Source of the DNA: Sphingobacteriales bacterium
Lineage (GTDB): Bacteria > Bacteroidota > Bacteroidia > Chitinophagales > Chitinophagaceae
Direction: 5' to 3'
DNA length: 64,000 bases
Assembly (NCBI GenBank): GCA_016192105.1
Contig: JACPUV010000022.1
Coordinates: 62,001 to 126,000 of the forward strand
Shown here: positions 8,268 through 16,942 of the stretch, in pieces
Numbering within the stretch: position 1 is the stretch's first letter
How the letters are laid out: each line of letters starts with the position of its first letter
Notes under the pieces: model-generated
Told to the model about the DNA's origin: nothing
What the model saw: the letters and a program-made list of their open reading frames with translations, nothing else
Database searches by the model: none
Made by a program: the position numbers and the translations under genes

Positions 8268-8513
8268 TTAGTTAACTTCAATCTCAAAATACTCCATCAC
8301 CGCATTACTCAACAATTTCTTACTGGCTTCCTCCGCAATGGCTTTGGCTTTTTCAACGGAATCCGCATTGACCCGGAGGGTAATATTCTTGCCCACCCGC
8401 ACATCTTCCACACCGGTTAACCCGAGGTTGCCGAGCCCGCCCATCACCGCTTTCCCCTGCGGATCAAGCAATTCTTTCAGGGGCATTACTTTTATCTGTA
8501 CCGTATAGATCAT
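8268..8513 (-). CDS. purS: FGAM synthase subunit PurS
   Basis: An 81-residue small subunit of the three-part phosphoribosylformylglycinamidine synthase (PurS-PurQ-PurL), which converts FGAR to FGAM in purine synthesis. The sequence from MIYTVQIKV, through DPQGKAV and GLTGVEDVRVGK, to the end is the PurS core. The start is the ATG at 8513: it overlaps the pssA stop by four bases (ATGA), and the longer in-frame extension would lie inside pssA. PurS partners PurL and PurQ are not in the window, so the subunit is encoded apart from them, which is common in Bacteroidota. Confidence 0.9.
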   Translation of the reverse strand: MIYTVQIKVMPLKELLDPQGKAVMGGLGNLGLTGVEDVRVGKNITLRVNADSVEKAKAIAEEASKKLLSNAVMEYFEIEVN

Positions 8514-9274
8514 GCTATTTTGTTTTTGAAAAGCAAAGATAAGAGAACATAGGCCATCACGATAACCGGAACAGCCAGCCATTTCATCAAAACAAGGGCC
8601 AGTACGGCGATTAGGATCAGCAGGTACCGGGGCAGGTTATTTTTCACCGAATAATCCCTGAACTTCATCGCCATCAGGGGCAGGGAGGAAACCATCAGCC
8701 AGGAAAGCAGGAGGACGATCCCGTATAAAAACCATTTGTCGTGCAAAAGCGTATAGACCCAGGCCTCGTTTACATTCCAGTAGATCAGCGGCAAAGAAGC
8801 CACCAGTATTCCGGCTGCCGGAACGGGCATGCCTTTGAAATAATAGGTTTGACTGCTATCGAGATTAAAACGGGCCAGGCGCCAGGCGGCCGCGCAGGGC
8901 AAAATAAAAGCGGGCAATAACCAGCCCATTGAAACATCCAGCCCACCTTCCTGCTGTGCAAAACTCAGTCGCAGGAACTGGTAGATGATCATACCGGGGG
9001 CCACGCCAAAACTCACCACATCCGCCAGCGAATCCAGTTGCTTGCCCATTTCCGAAGTAGCTTTGAATAAGCGGGCTACAAAGCCGTCGAGAAAATCCAC
9101 CACAGCGGCGATCCCTATGAACAAGGACGCCAGCCATATCTGTTCCGGTATATCCAGGTACTCCCGGCCTTCTGCATTTACATTAATGATGATTCCGTTC
9201 TGCAGCACCGCTACAATGGCCAGACAGCCAAAGAGCAGGTTGAGCAGGGTAAAGATGTTCGGGATTTGTTTCAT
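8510..9274 (-). CDS. pssA: CDP-diacylglycerol-serine O-phosphatidyltransferase
   Basis: A 254-residue integral membrane enzyme that makes phosphatidylserine from CDP-diacylglycerol and serine, the route to phosphatidylethanolamine. The CDP-alcohol phosphotransferase motif is complete: Asp60, Asp63-Gly64, Ala67-Arg68, Gly77, Asp81 and Asp85. About eight hydrophobic helices are visible. The start MKQIPNIFTLLNL is typical of bacterial PssA of this subclass. Its stop overlaps the purS start (ATGA), so translation of the two is probably coupled. A TCAGTTG heptad array lies directly before the start codon and may be in its leader. A possible -7 box on the minus strand (TATGTTTG, 9419-9412) lies about 140 bases upstream. 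Confidence 0.93.
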   Translation of the reverse strand: MKQIPNIFTLLNLLFGCLAIVAVLQNGIIINVNAEGREYLDIPEQIWLASLFIGIAAVVDFLDGFVARLFKATSEMGKQLDSLADVVSFGVAPGMIIYQFLRLSFAQQEGGLDVSMGWLLPAFILPCAAAWRLARFNLDSSQTYYFKGMPVPAAGILVASLPLIYWNVNEAWVYTLLHDKWFLYGIVLLLSWLMVSSLPLMAMKFRDYSVKNNLPRYLLILIAVLALVLMKWLAVPVIVMAYVLLSLLFKNKIA

Positions 9275-9340
9275 GTGATCAGTTGTCAGTTGTGAGTTGC
9301 CAGTTGGCAGTTGTGAGTTGTCAGTTGTCGGTTGTCAGGG
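9275..9340. repeat. TCAGTTG heptad array before pssA
   Basis: About nine consecutive words (TCAGTTG, TGAGTTG, CCAGTTG, GCAGTTG and similar) in 7-base phase, ending within a few bases of the pssA start codon. The word is the reverse complement of the word after the lptF/G-family gene at the window's left end. The remaining gap to 9490 is AT-rich and has no gene. Confidence 0.85.
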
Positions 9341-9492
9341 CTTAAAGCAGTAACATTCCTGATAAAGTGAAACACTTTTAAAGAAGTACTAATTAAACCC
9401 CGCACCTGTAACAAACATAGTTGCTTTACAATTAATGAGTAATTATTTTCTCCATTTAATATAACCAGTTTGCATTCTTTCAGCCACTACTC

Positions 9493-9523
9493 TCATTGGC
9501 AAATTGGCACATTGGCACATTAG
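9493..9523. repeat. ATTGGCAC octad repeat after pepP
   Basis: Four copies of ATTGGCAA, ATTGGCAC or a close variant in 8-base phase, ending exactly at the pepP stop codon. Similar in position to the heptad arrays but with a period of 8. Confidence 0.7.
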
Positions 9524-10813
9524 CTATTTCTTCATCAATGCTTCTATCTCCTCCACCGTAACCGGGATATTCTTCATCAGGTCCACATTGCCGTTCCGGG
9601 TCAGCCAGAAATTATTCTCGATCCGGACCCCCATTTGTTCTTCCTCTATATAGATTCCCGGCTCAATGGTAAATACCATCCCCGCCTTTACCGGTTCTGT
9701 ACGGGTGCCCAGGTCATGCACATCCAGTCCCAGGTGATGGGAGATCCCGTGGTACAGGTATTTGCGGTAAGCCCGGTTCTCCGGGTCTTCATTTTTCACA
9801 TCCGATTTTCTCAGCAACCCGATCTTCAGGAACTGCTGCGTGGCTTCCTCGCCTACTTTATCGGTGTAATCGATAATAGTGATCCCCGGTTTTAATATGC
9901 TCCGGGCGTACAGATGCAGGTGCAGGCAAGCATTGTAAACCGTCTTCTGGCGGCGGGTGAATTTTCCGTTTACCGGTACGGTACGGGTGAGGTCAGCGCA
10001 ATACCCCCCGTATTCCGCGCCAAAATCCATTAAGATCAGTTCACCATCCTTACATTCTTCATTGTTATTTACATAATGGAGGGTCCGGGCCCGGTCGCCA
10101 CTGGCAATGATACTGCCATAAGCCGGACCGGTGGCCCGCTGGCTCAGGAAGGAATGGAAGATCTCAGCTTCGATCTCGTATTCCATTACACCGGGCCGGA
10201 TAAATTTCAATAAGCGGCGGAATGTGTGTTCCGTAATATCCATGGCCTTCTGCATCACTTCCACTTCGAGGGCGGTCTTGATGGCCCTCAGCTCCTTCAT
10301 AATTTTAGCGGCGCGCAGGAAGTTGTGCAGCGGGTAACGGCTTTTCATTTCATCAATGAACCGATAATCGCCGGAACGCAGCAGGTTGGATTTGCGGTCA
10401 TTCTCATTGCTGTCGAGATAAATATGGTCAGCCAAATGGATCCAGGGTTGCAGCAATCCGTCCAGGCTGTCGAGCCATACGATGGTTTTAATCCCGCTGG
10501 TAGCCTGGGCCTCTTTGACCCGCAGGCGTTTGCCATCCCATTTTTCTTTCAGTTCGTTGGGACGTACCAGTACCAGTACTTCGCGGTATTTCGGATCGGG
10601 GTTATCGGGAAAGAGGATCAGCATACTCTCTTCCTGCGTGATGCCGCTGAGCCAAAACAGGTCGGTATTTTGTTTAAATGTATAAATGGCATCCCCGTTG
10701 ACCGGTACTTCGTCATTGCTGACAAAAATGGCAATGGAGTTTTTTTGCATCCGGCTTACAAACCGTTGCCGGTTCTGTACAAACAGTTCAGGGTTTAATG
10801 GCAGGTATTTCAT
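9524..10813 (-). CDS. pepP: Xaa-Pro aminopeptidase (M24B)
   Basis: A 429-residue aminopeptidase P, which removes N-terminal residues next to proline. An N-terminal creatinase-like domain (about 1-160) precedes the pita-bread catalytic domain. The dimetal ligands are visible: two Asp in DFGAEYGGYCADLTRT, His in HGISHHLGLDVHD, Glu in FTIEPGIY and Glu in VRIENNF. Length and order match E. coli PepP. No signal peptide, so cytoplasmic. It is a single gene; an octad repeat abuts its stop codon. Confidence 0.95.
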   Translation of the reverse strand: MKYLPLNPELFVQNRQRFVSRMQKNSIAIFVSNDEVPVNGDAIYTFKQNTDLFWLSGITQEESMLILFPDNPDPKYREVLVLVRPNELKEKWDGKRLRVKEAQATSGIKTIVWLDSLDGLLQPWIHLADHIYLDSNENDRKSNLLRSGDYRFIDEMKSRYPLHNFLRAAKIMKELRAIKTALEVEVMQKAMDITEHTFRRLLKFIRPGVMEYEIEAEIFHSFLSQRATGPAYGSIIASGDRARTLHYVNNNEECKDGELILMDFGAEYGGYCADLTRTVPVNGKFTRRQKTVYNACLHLHLYARSILKPGITIIDYTDKVGEEATQQFLKIGLLRKSDVKNEDPENRAYRKYLYHGISHHLGLDVHDLGTRTEPVKAGMVFTIEPGIYIEEEQMGVRIENNFWLTRNGNVDLMKNIPVTVEEIEALMKK

Positions 10814-11049
10814 ATCAGTTAATTGAGGAAATAACGAATCAGGGTTGAAAATCCGGCTAAAGATAGGATGCTATCTATTGATCCCTCTGACTTTCATCAC
10901 AAAACAAGCTCGCTTTTCTAAAAATGTACAAATTTCAAGACCCGACCCGTCTTTTTTTGCTTTATTAAATACAATCCCATGAAAATGAACAGAAACCAAT
11001 CATTTTCGGAAAATATTAGTCCCTTTTCAATGTGTCGAACGAACACTTG

Positions 11050-11082
11050 TTTGTAAAGTATTGGAGTTTGACATTACCTTTG
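11050..11082 (+). promoter_or_regulatory. Predicted pckA promoter
   Basis: TTTG (11050-11053) is followed after 21 bases by a perfect TACCTTTG (11075-11082), the Bacteroidota -33/-7 pair. The leader to the ATG at 11111 would be roughly 20-25 bases. The 10814-11110 gap is otherwise AT-rich with no gene or clear RNA structure. Confidence 0.65.
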
Positions 11083-11110
11083 CCGCTTTACCAAATGCGA
11101 TTGCCTCTAT

Positions 11111-12715
11111 ATGTCAATACCAACGATTGCCCTGCCAATAAAACACCTGCTTAAAATTGGTCTCAGAAACACCGAAACGATTCGTTACCAAAGCACCCCG
11201 GAAGAGCTCATCCAGGATACCCTGCGTATGGGCGAGGGCGTATTGAATGATACCGGCGCCCTGGTCATCCGGACTGGTGAGTTTACCGGCCGTTCTCCCC
11301 GTGACAAGTTTACCGTAAAGGATGAGCATACGGCTGATTCCGTTCACTGGAATGAATTCAATATCCCGATCGGGGCCGATCATTTTGATACCATTTTTGA
11401 CAAGATCAGCGCCTACCTTAACCAGCTGCCCGAGGTCTGGGTCCGTGACTGCTATGCCTGTGCCGATCCCCGTTACCGCCTCAATGTCCGGGTAGTGAAT
11501 GAAAAACCCTGGAACAATCTTTTCGCCTACAATATGTTTCTCCGGCCAACCGGGGAGGAACTGGAGCATTTCCAGCCCGACTGGCACCTGATTGCCGCAC
11601 CGGGATTAAAACTGGACCCGGCTGAATGCGGAACCCGCCAGCACAATGCCACCGTGGTTTCCTTTAAACACAAAATGATCCTGATCGCGGGTTCGGGTTA
11701 TACCGGCGAAACCAAGAAAGGCATCTTCACCATACTCAATTATATTTTACCGCATGAAAAAAATGTATTGAGTATGCACTGCAGCGCCAATATGGGTGAG
11801 CAGGGAGACACGGCTATTTTCTTTGGCCTGAGCGGTACCGGTAAAACCACCCTGAGCGCCGACCCCAACCGCAAACTGATCGGGGATGATGAACATGCAT
11901 GGACCCGGGATACTATTTTCAATTTCGAAGGTGGCTGTTATGCCAAGACCATCAACCTCACGGAGGAAAAAGAACCGGAGATCTTTCGTGCCATCCGGCC
12001 CGGCGCCCTGGTAGAGAATACCGGTTTCTTTGCAGGTACCAGCCGGATCAATTTTGATGACAGCTCCATTACGGAAAATACAAGGGTCTCCTACCCCCTG
12101 CATTATATCAGTAATGCCCTGGAACCCTCCGTTGGAGGCCTGCCTAAAAATATTTTTTTCCTTACCTGCGATGCCTTTGGCGTATTGCCGCCGGTGTCCA
12201 AACTAACGCCGGGGCAGGCCATGTACCAGTTTATCTCCGGCTATACCGCCAAGGTAGCGGGTACGGAAGCGGGCGTCACCGAACCCAAACCCACATTCAG
12301 TGCCTGCTTTGGCGCGCCCTTCCTTCCGTTGCATCCCGGGAAGTACGCCGCGATGCTGGGAAAGAAAATGCAGGAGCACCAGGTAAATGTCTGGATGATC
12401 AATACCGGCTGGACCGGTGGCCCTTATGGCACCGGCAGCAGGATGAAACTAAACTATACCCGGGCCATGATTACGGCTGCGCTGAACGGAACCCTGAATA
12501 AGTCGGAATTTGACACCGATCCCGTTTTCGGCATGGCTATACCGCGGACCTGTCCGGATGTACCTGAAGGATTACTGAATCCCCGGAATACCTGGACCGA
12601 TAAAAAAGCCTATGACGAAAAAGCGAAATACCTCGCGGGATTGTTTGTAAAGAACTTTGAGAAATATAAAGACGGGGTAAGTGAGGAGATATTGGCAGCG
12701 GCCCCCAAAGGATAG
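11111..12715 (+). CDS. pckA: Phosphoenolpyruvate carboxykinase (ATP)
   Basis: A 534-residue ATP-dependent PEPCK, which decarboxylates and phosphorylates oxaloacetate to phosphoenolpyruvate, the first committed step of gluconeogenesis. Seen are TGEFTGRSPRDKF near residue 55, the kinase-type P-loop GLSGTGKTTLS near 240-250, the metal-binding GDDEHAW after it, and NTGWTGGPYGTGSRM near 435. Length is normal for the family. The gene has its own strong promoter and a long heptad-based hairpin directly after the stop, so it is probably a single-gene unit. Confidence 0.97.
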   Translation: MSIPTIALPIKHLLKIGLRNTETIRYQSTPEELIQDTLRMGEGVLNDTGALVIRTGEFTGRSPRDKFTVKDEHTADSVHWNEFNIPIGADHFDTIFDKISAYLNQLPEVWVRDCYACADPRYRLNVRVVNEKPWNNLFAYNMFLRPTGEELEHFQPDWHLIAAPGLKLDPAECGTRQHNATVVSFKHKMILIAGSGYTGETKKGIFTILNYILPHEKNVLSMHCSANMGEQGDTAIFFGLSGTGKTTLSADPNRKLIGDDEHAWTRDTIFNFEGGCYAKTINLTEEKEPEIFRAIRPGALVENTGFFAGTSRINFDDSSITENTRVSYPLHYISNALEPSVGGLPKNIFFLTCDAFGVLPPVSKLTPGQAMYQFISGYTAKVAGTEAGVTEPKPTFSACFGAPFLPLHPGKYAAMLGKKMQEHQVNVWMINTGWTGGPYGTGSRMKLNYTRAMITAALNGTLNKSEFDTDPVFGMAIPRTCPDVPEGLLNPRNTWTDKKAYDEKAKYLAGLFVKNFEKYKDGVSEEILAAAPKG

Positions 12716-12718
12716 CAG

Positions 12719-12815
12719 CAGTTCAAAAGTAAAAAGTCAAAAATCCCCAACCTGTAAAGTTTTTACTACACAGGGAGGCTGGTTTTTAATTTTGGCTTTT
12801 TAGTTTTTACTTTCT
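12719..12815. terminator. Heptad-based hairpin after pckA
   Basis: Words TCAAAAG, TAAAAAG, TCAAAAA run in 7-base phase from 4 bases past the stop. An inverted set (TTTTGGC, TTTTTAG, TTTTTAC) follows at about 12792-12813, and the inner arms add CCCCAACCTG against GGAGGCTGG. Together they fold into a long imperfect stem and probably terminate pckA transcription. Confidence 0.6.
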
Positions 12816-12874
12816 TTAACGGCCAATTCCGGGGCGGATAAAATTTCCGGTACAAAATTTCGTTTTAGAATCGC

Positions 12875-13411
12875 ATGAAACGAATTTTCCACCTTTTGCT
12901 GATTACACTTTCGCTTTCAACCTTGCGGGCGCAGGAACCCGGGGAGGACCTGCTGGCCTGGAACGCTTCCCGTAAACTCAGCTGGAGTGATTACAAAGCG
13001 GCTCCCAATCCCGGCAGTGATGCAGCGGCCACCACCACCACCTATCTCAGCATCGACTACCATATTTCAGGTAACAATTTCAGCTATACCATCAAATCCT
13101 GGTTCTCCCGTACCCTGTCCTGGGGCCGGCATAAAACCAGTTATATCCTCAGCCATGAGCAGGGACATTTTGATATTGCGGAGATCTATGCCAGGAAACT
13201 GCACCGGCGGATGAGCGAATACCGGTTCGACAAAGATTCATACCGGAAAGAACTGAAAAGGGTCTATGATGAAGTGACCGGTGAGAAAGCCGGTCTGCAG
13301 GAGCAATATGACCGCGAGACGCAACATAGCATCAACAAAGAGAAGCAGGCCGAATGGGAAAAAAAGATCCGTTCAATGCTGGAGGAACTGAAGGATTATG
13401 CTGATTACTGA
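12875..13411 (+). CDS. Secreted DUF922 zinc-protease-like protein
   Basis: A 178-residue protein with a signal peptide (cleavage near residue 20, LRAQ-E) and a DUF922 domain. The motif HEQGHFD (94-100) has the HExxH metal-binding form, and the family has been predicted to be secreted zinc-dependent proteases; no activity is proven for this member. LSWSDYKAAPNPGSDAAA (36-53) is the usual family start. The C-terminal third is a charged helix. It overlaps by 7 bases, tail to tail, with the hypothetical gene on the other strand. Confidence 0.8.
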   Translation: MKRIFHLLLITLSLSTLRAQEPGEDLLAWNASRKLSWSDYKAAPNPGSDAAATTTTYLSIDYHISGNNFSYTIKSWFSRTLSWGRHKTSYILSHEQGHFDIAEIYARKLHRRMSEYRFDKDSYRKELKRVYDEVTGEKAGLQEQYDRETQHSINKEKQAEWEKKIRSMLEELKDYADY

Positions 13412-13986
13412 TCCTTGCGGTACAGGTCATTTCCCAGCCAGGCCTGGTAACGCACCAGCAATTCCACGAAGGTTTCCAGGTCCCTTTCCCGAACCAGCAG
13501 GGCTGAACCCGGAACGGCCAGGTCAAAGTTTTTGTACCGGCGATAGACCTGCAGGTCCCAATGTCCCGGATTGGCCGGGCGGTTCTCCATCGAAAAGACC
13601 GTCATCCGGGGCGTTACATAGTGATATTTCTGCACTGACACAATTCCCTTTTCATTGACCACCTGGTACATTTTTTCCAGCGCTTTTACCAGCTGTCCCA
13701 GGTCTTCCACATCCACCTGTGCGCTGTGGGCGGGGAAACGCAAATTACCCAGTACCGATCCGGTAGTAAAGCAGATTGCCCTTTGTTTTTCCCCGGTGTT
13801 GAGTTCGTATGCGGTTAATATCCCGATGTCTGTATTGCCCGCCTGGCCGATCGTATCGGTGCTGACATTTACCCAGGAGCCCGGGCGCAGCATCAGTTCC
13901 TGTAAGCGGCTGTTGGCATAGCTGCTGTCTGCCTGGGCAAAGCAACTGAAAGGAAGGAGCGTAAAAAAAACCTGCAGTGTTTTCAT
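13405..13986 (-). CDS. Secreted protein of unknown function
   Basis: A 193-residue protein that I do not assign to a family. A clear signal peptide is present (TLQVFFTLLPFSCFAQ-A, cleavage near 18). The mature part is soluble, mixed alpha/beta by eye, with one cysteine and the stretch VTPRMTVFSMENR near the middle. It is probably periplasmic or outer-membrane associated. It converges on the DUF922 gene with a 7-base overlap of the two ends, and starts 46 bases past the end of the deoxynucleoside kinase gene on the same strand. Confidence 0.7.
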   Translation of the reverse strand: MKTLQVFFTLLPFSCFAQADSSYANSRLQELMLRPGSWVNVSTDTIGQAGNTDIGILTAYELNTGEKQRAICFTTGSVLGNLRFPAHSAQVDVEDLGQLVKALEKMYQVVNEKGIVSVQKYHYVTPRMTVFSMENRPANPGHWDLQVYRRYKNFDLAVPGSALLVRERDLETFVELLVRYQAWLGNDLYRKDQ

Positions 13987-14032
13987 ACGATGAAATTTAC
14001 TGCAAGTTATTCCCGGAAAACTTTATGCCTTG

Positions 14033-14668
14033 TTAAAAGAGCCCGTAGAGTTCCGCATCCACTTTGCGGATGATCTCCCCGAGGTCCTCTTCGCGTTCGG
14101 CAAATTTATTTTTATCAACATCGATGATCAGCAGCTTTCCTTCTTTGTATTCACCGATCCATTTGTTATAGTATTCGTTCAGCTTTTTCAGGTAATCCAG
14201 CCGGATGTTTTCCTCGTACTCCCGGCCTCTTTTCTGGATCTGTCCCACCAGGGTGGGAACGGAGGCATTCAGGTAGATCAGCAGGTCGGGTGGCTGCACC
14301 AGGGTTTTTAAGGTCTGGAAGAAATGAAAGTAATTATCGAAATCCCGTTTGCTCATCAGGCCCATTTCATGCAGGTTGGGGGCGAAGATATTGGCATCCT
14401 CGTAAATGGTGCGGTCCTGGATCACGGTTTCGGTGCCTTTCTGGATCTCCACTAACTGGCGGAGACGGCTGTTCAGGAAAAAAATCTGCAGGTTAAAGCT
14501 CCAGCGGGGCATGTCCTCATAAAAGTCCATGAGGTAGGGATTGTGGTCCACATCCTCGAAGTTGGGAATCCATTTATAATGCTTGCTCAGCATTTCAGTC
14601 AGCGTCGTCTTGCCGGCACCGATATTTCCTGCAACGGCGATATGTTTTGGTTTCTTTGCTTTTGCCAT
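14033..14668 (-). CDS. Deoxynucleoside kinase
   Basis: A 211-residue kinase of the deoxynucleoside/deoxyguanosine kinase family, which phosphorylates deoxynucleosides to monophosphates for salvage. The P-loop GNIGAGKTT (about 14-22) is close to the start, followed by the substrate-binding FEDVDHNPYL stretch, the conserved IQDRTIYEDANIFA, and a lid-like arginine cluster QIQKRGREYE near 145-155. Substrate preference (dA, dG, dC or dT) cannot be read. The start MAKAKKPKHIAVAGN gives the normal distance to the P-loop. Confidence 0.9.
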   Translation of the reverse strand: MAKAKKPKHIAVAGNIGAGKTTLTEMLSKHYKWIPNFEDVDHNPYLMDFYEDMPRWSFNLQIFFLNSRLRQLVEIQKGTETVIQDRTIYEDANIFAPNLHEMGLMSKRDFDNYFHFFQTLKTLVQPPDLLIYLNASVPTLVGQIQKRGREYEENIRLDYLKKLNEYYNKWIGEYKEGKLLIIDVDKNKFAEREEDLGEIIRKVDAELYGLF

Positions 14669-14757
14669 AACTTGATAATTCCGGGTAAAAATAATCCCAG
14701 CGGGAGGGTTTCAAAGTAAGCCCTTTTTTGGGAATTGGGATGGCCAATCCGGGATTT

Positions 14758-15762
14758 TTAAAAATAATTCAATCCCACTGCTTCCCGTACCAGTTCCATA
14801 GTGGCCCGGGCGCTTTTACGGGCTTTTTCGGCCCCGGTTTCCATCACTTCCTTCAGGTAGGCCGGGTTGTTGCGGATCGCTTCGGCTTTTTCACGGATGG
14901 GTGAAATAAAGCGGACCATATCTTCGGCCAGTTGCTTTTTCATATCGCCGTACCGGATTGTACACGCATCGTAATCGGCTTCAAATTTCCGGATCACCGC
15001 TTCTTCACTCACCAGTTTCATCAGCAGGAAAATGTTCTCGATATAGTCAGGTTTGGGGCTATGGGGCAGCGTGGGACCACTGTCGGTCCTGGCCTTCATT
15101 ACTTTTTTCCGGATCAGTTCATCTTCATCAGATAAATACAAAGTGGCCAGTTGATTTTCGCTTTTGCTCATTTTACCGGCCCCGTCCAGGCTGGGAACTT
15201 TTACCAGTTCCTCTCCGTAGTTAAAGGCAAGGGGTTCCGGAAATATTTCACCATAGCGGTGGTTGAACCGGTTGGCAAAATTCCGGGCCATTTCCAGGTG
15301 CTGTTCCTGGTCCTTCCCCACCGGTACATACCTGGCACGGTGCAGGAGGATATCGGCCGCCTGTAATACGGGGTAGGTCAGCAGGCCGGCATTGATATTA
15401 TCCGGCTGAAGCCGGACTTTATCTTTGAAAGTGGTGGTCTTTTCCAGTTCGCCCTTATAGGCCAGCATGTTCAGGTGCAGATAAAGTTCGGCAGTTTCAT
15501 GAATATGGCTCTGGCAGAAAAGCGCTACTTTTCCGGGGTTGAGTCCGCAGGCGATATTTTCCGAAAGCACCCGGTGTACATTGGTCTTCAGTTCTTTTGT
15601 ATCGGGGTGGGTGGTCAGTGAATGCAGGTCGGCCACCATAAAATAGCATTCGAACTCCTCCTGCATCCGTACATAATTCCGCACCGCCCCGAAATAGCTC
15701 CCGAGATGTAAAAAACCAGTGGGGCGGATGCCGCTCATAACGATCTCTTTCTTTGCTGCCAT
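14758..15762 (-). CDS. trpS: Tryptophanyl-tRNA synthetase
   Basis: A 334-residue class I synthetase that charges tRNA-Trp. The HIGH-like signature is FLHLGSYFG (about 17-25), after the GIRPTG start typical of TrpS, and the KMSKS loop appears intact near 197-201 (GAGKMSKSENQ). Normal family length. A -7 box TATCTTCG lies 7 bases before its ATG, and it is divergent from gatC across a 106-base gap. Confidence 0.97.
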   Translation of the reverse strand: MAAKKEIVMSGIRPTGFLHLGSYFGAVRNYVRMQEEFECYFMVADLHSLTTHPDTKELKTNVHRVLSENIACGLNPGKVALFCQSHIHETAELYLHLNMLAYKGELEKTTTFKDKVRLQPDNINAGLLTYPVLQAADILLHRARYVPVGKDQEQHLEMARNFANRFNHRYGEIFPEPLAFNYGEELVKVPSLDGAGKMSKSENQLATLYLSDEDELIRKKVMKARTDSGPTLPHSPKPDYIENIFLLMKLVSEEAVIRKFEADYDACTIRYGDMKKQLAEDMVRFISPIREKAEAIRNNPAYLKEVMETGAEKARKSARATMELVREAVGLNYF

Positions 15763-15769
15763 AGGGCGG

Positions 15770-15777
15770 CGAAGATA
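15770..15777 (-). promoter_or_regulatory. -7 box of trpS
   Basis: TATCTTCG on the minus strand, ending 7 bases before the ATG. No good -33 box seen. Implies a nearly leaderless trpS mRNA. Confidence 0.45.
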
Positions 15778-15855
15778 AGAATTAGTCCCGAGTTCCTCTG
15801 CCGCAGAAGGACTTACCGCTAATAAAACTCATGGGCCTTACTCGGCTGTCCTGAT

Positions 15856-15863
15856 TATCTTTG
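15856..15863 (+). promoter_or_regulatory. -7 box of gatC
   Basis: A perfect TATCTTTG ends 5 bases before the gatC ATG at 15869. If used, transcription would start at or next to the start codon. Confidence 0.5.
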
Positions 15864-15868
15864 CCCCC

Positions 15869-16159
15869 ATGGAAGTCAACGATCAGTTAGTGGATAAGCT
15901 GGCCCACCTGTCCCGTTTACAGTTCAATGATACCGATAAAGCTGCGATCAAAAATGACCTGCAGCGGATGATCGGTTTCGTGGAAAAACTGAACGAACTG
16001 GACCTGGCCGGTGTGGAACCCCTGCTCCATATGAGCGGGGAGGTAAATGTGCTGCGCGAAGATGAGATCAGGGGATCGGTAAGCCGGGAAACGGCATTGA
16101 AAAACGCACCCCTGCACGATGAGCAATTTTTCAAGGTTCCCAAAGTGATAAAAAAATAA
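15869..16159 (+). CDS. gatC: Asp/Glu-tRNA amidotransferase subunit C
   Basis: A 96-residue GatC, the small clamp subunit of the GatCAB complex that converts misacylated Glu-tRNA-Gln and Asp-tRNA-Asn to the amidated forms. The start [19 protein letters not shown] and the middle [15 protein letters not shown] are typical; the tail [16 protein letters not shown] is the family C-terminus. GatA lies about 16 kb away and GatB is not in the window. The gene is followed by an ABC ATPase after one base, so the two are probably co-transcribed although functionally unrelated. Confidence 0.93.
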   Translation: MEVNDQLVDKLAHLSRLQFNDTDKAAIKNDLQRMIGFVEKLNELDLAGVEPLLHMSGEVNVLREDEIRGSVSRETALKNAPLHDEQFFKVPKVIKK

Positions 16160-16160
16160 T

Positions 16161-16874
16161 ATGGCACAGGGTATCATCCATCTCGAAAGCATTCACAAAA
16201 GTTACTTCATGGGTAAACAGGCTTTGCCGGTGCTGAAAGGGATTACGCTGGATATTTACAAAAACGAATACGTGGCGCTGATGGGCCCCTCGGGTTCCGG
16301 CAAAAGTACACTGATGAATATCCTGGGATGCCTGGATACCCCTACCGGCGGCCGCTATATCCTGAATGAAAATGATGTAAGCAAGATGACCGACAATTCG
16401 CTGGCCGAAGTCAGGAATAAAGAGATCGGTTTCGTATTCCAGCAATTCAACCTCCTGCCCCGTTTAACGGCGGCGGAAAATGTGGCCCTGCCGCTTGTGT
16501 ACGCGGGAATGAACCGGAAACAACGCACGGAAAAAGCCATGCAGGTCCTGGAGATGGTGGGGCTTACCGACCGGAGCCATCATAAGCCCAATGAATTATC
16601 CGGGGGGCAATGCCAGCGGGTAGCGATCGCCCGGGCGCTGGTGAATGATCCGTCCATTATCCTGGCAGATGAACCCACCGGTAACCTGGATACTAAAACT
16701 TCTTACGAGATCATGGAGATCTTTAATACCATTCACAGCAACGGCAATACGATTGTGCTGGTGACCCACGAAGAAGATATTGCCAACCATGCCCGCCGGA
16801 TCGTACGGTTACGCGACGGACTGGTAGAAACCGACCGGAAGAATGAACATGCCGGTGAGTACCTGCACCATTAA
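16161..16874 (+). CDS. ABC transporter ATPase (MacB/LolD-type)
   Basis: A 237-residue ATPase of the MacB/LolD/FtsE class. Walker [10 protein letters not shown] (42-50), Q-loop QQFNLLPR, signature LSGGQCQR near 145, Walker [13 protein letters not shown] and the H-loop LVTHEED are all present. The signature has Cys where this class usually has Gln (LSGGQQQR). No permease gene is adjacent, so the transported substrate is unknown; MacB-type partners export peptides, drugs or lipoproteins. It begins one base after gatC. Confidence 0.88.
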   Translation: MAQGIIHLESIHKSYFMGKQALPVLKGITLDIYKNEYVALMGPSGSGKSTLMNILGCLDTPTGGRYILNENDVSKMTDNSLAEVRNKEIGFVFQQFNLLPRLTAAENVALPLVYAGMNRKQRTEKAMQVLEMVGLTDRSHHKPNELSGGQCQRVAIARALVNDPSIILADEPTGNLDTKTSYEIMEIFNTIHSNGNTIVLVTHEEDIANHARRIVRLRDGLVETDRKNEHAGEYLHH

Positions 16875-16942
16875 TAAATGAATAAAAGTTCCGGCCGGAA
16901 CATTTCTTTCCGGATCTTTGCCGAGCAGCCAATGCAACCAAT

